A stretch of DNA of 64,000 nt from Streptomyces exfoliatus. Lineage in GTDB: Bacteria > Actinomycetota > Actinomycetes > Streptomycetales > Streptomycetaceae. Positions 61,406 through 64,000 of this stretch are shown piece after piece (within the stretch, counting starts at the first letter, position 1; every line of letters starts with the position of its first letter). The DNA lies in contig NZ_JNZP01000003.1 of NCBI RefSeq assembly GCF_000725545.1, forward strand, positions 1 through 64,000. The letters run 5' to 3'. The notes beneath the pieces were generated by a model. That model made no database searches. It was not told the DNA's origin and saw nothing but the letters and a program-made list of their open reading frames with translations. The position numbers and the translations under genes were made by a program.

Positions 61406-61849
61406 ATGACGCACGTCCGTAACGCCGCCATGGCCCTGGTCGCCCTTCTGCTGCTCGTCGCGGGAGCCTGGGCCTCCTGGGACTCGGCCCAGCACGTCCT
61501 GCTCGCGAAGGGGCGGGAACACGGCACGCTGACGGTGACCGGCTGCACGGAGAAGACGTGCACCGGGCGCTACGCCCCGGAGGACGCCTCGTCGACGCGG
61601 CGGACGCTGACGATCGAGAAGTCGGTGGCCGCGGAGAAGGGCCTGACGATCCCCGTGGTGGTGAAGCCGGGGACGGACGAGGGTGTGCGGACGGGCTGGG
61701 GCGGCGGTCTGCACGCGTGGCTGCCGCTCGGCGGGGCGCTGTTGCTGGCGGCGCCGCTGGTCGGAGGCGGTCTGCGGTTGCCGCGGACGGCGTGGTCGGC
61801 GGCGGGCGCGGGCGGGGCGCTGCTGGTGGCGGCGTTCCTGGCGCTTTGA
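61406..61849 (+). CDS. small membrane protein, unknown
   Basis: A 147-residue protein with an N-terminal transmembrane helix (NAAMALVALLLLVAGAWASW), an outer loop containing a CTEKTC pair of cysteines (likely disulfide), and two C-terminal hydrophobic helices (LPLGGALLLAAPLVGGGLRLP, WSAAGAGGALLVAAFLAL). ATG 61406 is preceded at about 8 bases by TACGAT, a good -10, so the transcript may be leaderless. No domain recognised. Confidence 0.75.
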   Translation: MTHVRNAAMALVALLLLVAGAWASWDSAQHVLLAKGREHGTLTVTGCTEKTCTGRYAPEDASSTRRTLTIEKSVAAEKGLTIPVVVKPGTDEGVRTGWGGGLHAWLPLGGALLLAAPLVGGGLRLPRTAWSAAGAGGALLVAAFLAL

Positions 61850-61897
61850 CCGGATGGCGTCGGTGGGTGGGGAGTTGTTCCTGACGGTCTGTCTTGT

Positions 61898-61918
61898 TTG
61901 CGCCGTAAACCGGCGCAA
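61898..61918. terminator. inverted repeat, terminator or operator
   Basis: TTGCGCCG (61898-61905) and CGGCGCAA (61911-61918) are perfect 8-bp arms around TAAAC, after the small membrane protein gene and before the LAETG protein gene. A TAGGCT (61961-61966) 18 bp after TTAAGA (61937-61942) could be the promoter of the latter. Confidence 0.55.
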
Positions 61919-62017
61919 TCGTTATGGACCTCTGGCTTAAGACCTGCTTAAAGCGACGGATAGGCTGCCCCCGCCACCTCCCACGGCATCCCTCATCCCA
62001 CAGATGGACGACTGCAC

Positions 62018-62791
62018 ATGCGACGCTCCCTGATTTCCGCCGGCGCGCTGGTCGCGGCCGTTGCGGGCTCTCTCGTTCTGGCCCCGGCGGCTTCGGCTTC
62101 GGAGGGCAAGACGTACGAACTCCCGCTGCACCAGCCGACCAACCCCCCGATCAGCGCCTCCGAGTTCGCGAAGGAGGGGGAGGACTGCCCCGGCATCCCC
62201 TCCGACAAGGACGGCTGGCACTTCATCATCCCCGGCAAGGGTGTGGAGTTCACCAAGCTGACGGTGACCTTCGACAACGGTGACCCGATCGTCGTCACCG
62301 ACTTCGGTCCGCCGAAGGACGACCACGCGTACGTGGCGTCCGAGCCGGGTGCCAAGCTGACCTCGGCCGTCGCCGAGGTCAACGGTGTGGTCGAGCAGGG
62401 CTGGTTCAACCTGTCCCACGCCTGCCCGGCGAGCACCACCCCCACCCCGACCGGCACGCCGAGCACCACCGCGCCGACGCCGACGGACACCCCGTCGACC
62501 GGTACGCCGACCGGCACCCCGTCCGGCACCCCCTCGGTGACGCCGAGCGAGTCCGTGTCGCCGACCGCGAGCCCGAGCGTCTCCGAGACCCCCGGCGGCA
62601 CCGCCTCGCCGTCCGCGTCCACCCCCGCGGGTGAGACCGGTGGCACGGGCGGCACCGGTGGCACCGACGGCGACCTGGCCGAGACCGGCTCCAGCGCCCC
62701 CGTCGGCATCCTCGCCGCCGTGGCCGTGGCCCTCGCGGGCGCCGGCGCGTTCCTGGTGACCCGTCGCCGCAAGGCCGGCCAGCAGGGCTGA
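62018..62791 (+). CDS. secreted LAETG sortase-anchored surface protein
   Basis: A 257-residue protein. Signal peptide SLISAGALVAAVAGSLVLAPAASAS ends near residue 27. A small N-terminal domain (YELPLHQPTNPPIS ... DGWHFIIPGKGVEFTKLTVTFDNGD ... FNLSHACPAS) is followed by a 90-residue Pro/Thr/Ser/Gly-rich stalk and the sorting signal LAETG, a hydrophobic helix and RRRKA. LAxTG is the preferred motif of class E sortases, the Streptomyces type. The protein would be displayed on the wall. Domain function unknown. Confidence 0.88.
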   Translation: MRRSLISAGALVAAVAGSLVLAPAASASEGKTYELPLHQPTNPPISASEFAKEGEDCPGIPSDKDGWHFIIPGKGVEFTKLTVTFDNGDPIVVTDFGPPKDDHAYVASEPGAKLTSAVAEVNGVVEQGWFNLSHACPASTTPTPTGTPSTTAPTPTDTPSTGTPTGTPSGTPSVTPSESVSPTASPSVSETPGGTASPSASTPAGETGGTGGTGGTDGDLAETGSSAPVGILAAVAVALAGAGAFLVTRRRKAGQQG

Positions 62792-62808
62792 CGCACCCCG
62801 TCATGACG

Positions 62809-62839
62809 GAGCCCCCGCCGGATTCCCCGGCGGGGGCTC
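62809..62839. terminator. bidirectional terminator
   Basis: GAGCCCCCGCCGG (62809-62821) and CCGGCGGGGGCTC (62827-62839) form a perfect 13-bp stem between the convergent LAETG protein and ppc genes. Confidence 0.85.
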
Positions 62840-62861
62840 TGTCGTACGTACGGGCAGGGTG

Positions 62862-64000
62862 TCAGCCGGTGTTGCGGAGGCCGGCCGCCACGCCGTTCAC
62901 GGTGAGGAGCAGGGCCCGTGCGAGCAGCGGGTCCGGCTCCTCGCCGCGCTCGGCGGCGCTGCGCTGACGGTCGAGCAGGGCGACCTGGAGGTAGGAGATC
63001 GGGTCCAGGTAGGCGTCGCGGATGGCGAAGGTCTGCTGGAGGACCGGGTTGGAGTCGAGGAGCTTCTCGCCACCGGTGACCTTGAGGACCTCGGCGACGG
63101 TCAGCGCGTGCTCGGCCTCGATGGTGTCGAAGACGTGCTTGAGGTCGTCGGGGACCAGGGTGTCGACGTAGTGGCGGGCGATCCGCAGGTCGGTCTTCGC
63201 GAGCGTCATCTCGACGTTGGCGAGGAAGTTGCGGAAGAAGTGCCACTGCTCGTACATCTCGCCGAGGACCGGGTCGAGTCCGGCCTCGCGCAGGGCCTTC
63301 AGGCCGGAGCCGACGCCGAACCAGCCGGGGACGATCTGGCGGGACTGGGTCCAGCCGAACACCCACGGGATGGCGCGGAGTCCGTCGAGTCCCGCGCCCG
63401 AGTCGGGGCGGCGCGAGGGCCGGGAGCCGAGGTGGAGGTCGGCGAGCTGGTCGACGGGGGTCGCCTTGAAGAAGTACGCGGGCAGGTCCGGGTCCTCGAC
63501 GAGCTTGCGGTACGCGGTGTGGGCGGCGTCGGAGACGGTGTCCATGGCCGCGTCCCAGCGCGCGAGGGCCTCGTCGGACTGGCGGGGCGCGGTGTGCAGG
63601 GCGGAGGCCTGCAGGGTGGCCGCGACGGTCAGTTCGAGGTTCTCGCGGGCGAGCGACGGGATCAGGTACTTGTCGGAGATGACCTCGCCCTGCTCGGTCA
63701 CCTTGATCTCGCCCTCCAGGGTGCCCCAGGGCTGGGCGAGGATCGCGTCGTGCGAGGGGCCGCCGCCGCGGCCGACGGTGCCGCCGCGGCCGTGGAAGAG
63801 GCGGAGCCGTACGCCGTAGCGGTGGGCGACGTCGCGCAGGCGGCGCTGGGCGCGGTGGATCTCCCACTGGCTGGTGGTGATGCCGCCGAACTTGGAGGAG
63901 TCCGAGTAGCCGAGCATGACCTCCTGGACGTCGCCGCGGAGCGAGACGAGGCGCCGGTAGGAGGGGTCGGCGAGCATGCCGTCGAGGATGACGTCGGCGG
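62862..64000 (-). CDS. ppc: phosphoenolpyruvate carboxylase, C-terminal part (5' end beyond window)
   Basis: The last ~379 residues of PEP carboxylase, which makes oxaloacetate from PEP and bicarbonate to replenish the TCA cycle. The catalytic loop [13 protein letters not shown], the [19 protein letters not shown] loop, SRPSRRP and the invariant C-terminal NTG are visible, so the gene is intact at this end. The frame is open to the window end, and ordinary ppc proteins are about 900 residues, so more than half lies outside. Confidence 0.96.
   Translation of the reverse strand, partial: ADVILDGMLADPSYRRLVSLRGDVQEVMLGYSDSSKFGGITTSQWEIHRAQRRLRDVAHRYGVRLRLFHGRGGTVGRGGGPSHDAILAQPWGTLEGEIKVTEQGEVISDKYLIPSLARENLELTVAATLQASALHTAPRQSDEALARWDAAMDTVSDAAHTAYRKLVEDPDLPAYFFKATPVDQLADLHLGSRPSRRPDSGAGLDGLRAIPWVFGWTQSRQIVPGWFGVGSGLKALREAGLDPVLGEMYEQWHFFRNFLANVEMTLAKTDLRIARHYVDTLVPDDLKHVFDTIEAEHALTVAEVLKVTGGEKLLDSNPVLQQTFAIRDAYLDPISYLQVALLDRQRSAAERGEEPDPLLARALLLTVNGVAAGLRNTG

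Noticed and set aside
62440..62660. Repeat array near the end of the LAETG gene
   Set aside because: Degenerate coding repeats for a Pro/Thr/Ser/Gly stalk, expected in wall-anchored proteins.

Overview
The window is a high-GC actinobacterial chromosome segment, almost certainly from a Streptomyces. Evidence is the strong third-position GC bias, frequent GTG/TTG starts, start sites that look leaderless, LysM-containing Rpf proteins, and a conserved Streptomyces core gene order: ABC pair, cfa-type gene, ndh, ppx/DUF501/divIC, eno, two rpf genes, P450, mazG, mfd, a second ABC pair, tRNA-Gln, glmU, prs, rplY, pth, ppc. No CRISPR array, rRNA, prophage or intact insertion sequence is visible.

Layout. 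0.5-3.9 kb: an exporter-type ABC pair (ATPase and FtsX-like permease). 3.9-6.8 kb: a cyclopropane-fatty-acid-synthase-like methyltransferase and a type II NADH dehydrogenase whose upstream region has a Rex-like site. 7.2-10.5 kb: a ppx/gppA, DUF501, divIC/ftsB run and enolase. 10.9-13.2 kb: two secreted resuscitation-promoting-factor hydrolases; the first has a long leader with a recognisable ydaO/c-di-AMP riboswitch. 13.2-17.5 kb: a P450 divergent from a globin-reductase flavoprotein, then mazG and a SurA-N-like lipoprotein. 17.5-24 kb: a polyprenyl-type glycosyltransferase divergent from a YfhO-type giant membrane protein, an LppU-like protein, and a Ser/Thr kinase coupled to a membrane protein. 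24-26.4 kb: a solitary HsdM-HsdS-like fusion with an N-terminal HTH and a substituted catalytic motif, divergent from a membrane protein across a perfect 10+8+10 inverted repeat. 26.4-32.7 kb: lipoproteins, a secreted HNH nuclease, a TetR regulator with two operator copies, and an SGNH hydrolase. 32.7-41.6 kb: mfd, the second ABC pair and an MFS exporter.

41.7-56 kb is the accessory, conflict-rich part. It has an EACC1-like protein followed 3 bp later by a caspase-fold protease with about 600 residues of helical repeats. Next come a WhiJ-type XRE/DUF397/ATPase triplet, a TipA-like MerR regulator with a VOC protein behind a textbook MerR 19-bp-spacer promoter, and a DivIVA-like coiled coil. 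The stretch ends with a face-to-face polymorphic-toxin-like cluster: a WHH nuclease fused to SUKH, an Imm35/proline-rich/deaminase-like/SUKH-4 protein, and a divergent YwqJ deaminase with SUKH-3. 56-64 kb returns to housekeeping: histidine kinase, tRNA-Gln, glmU, prs, rplY (with an intrinsic terminator in its leader), pth, a LAETG sortase substrate and the 3' part of ppc.

The best candidates for unusual biology are the EACC1-caspase operon, the SUKH/deaminase/WHH cluster and the orphan methylase-like fusion. Function calls are from motif and family recognition by eye; no database search was run.
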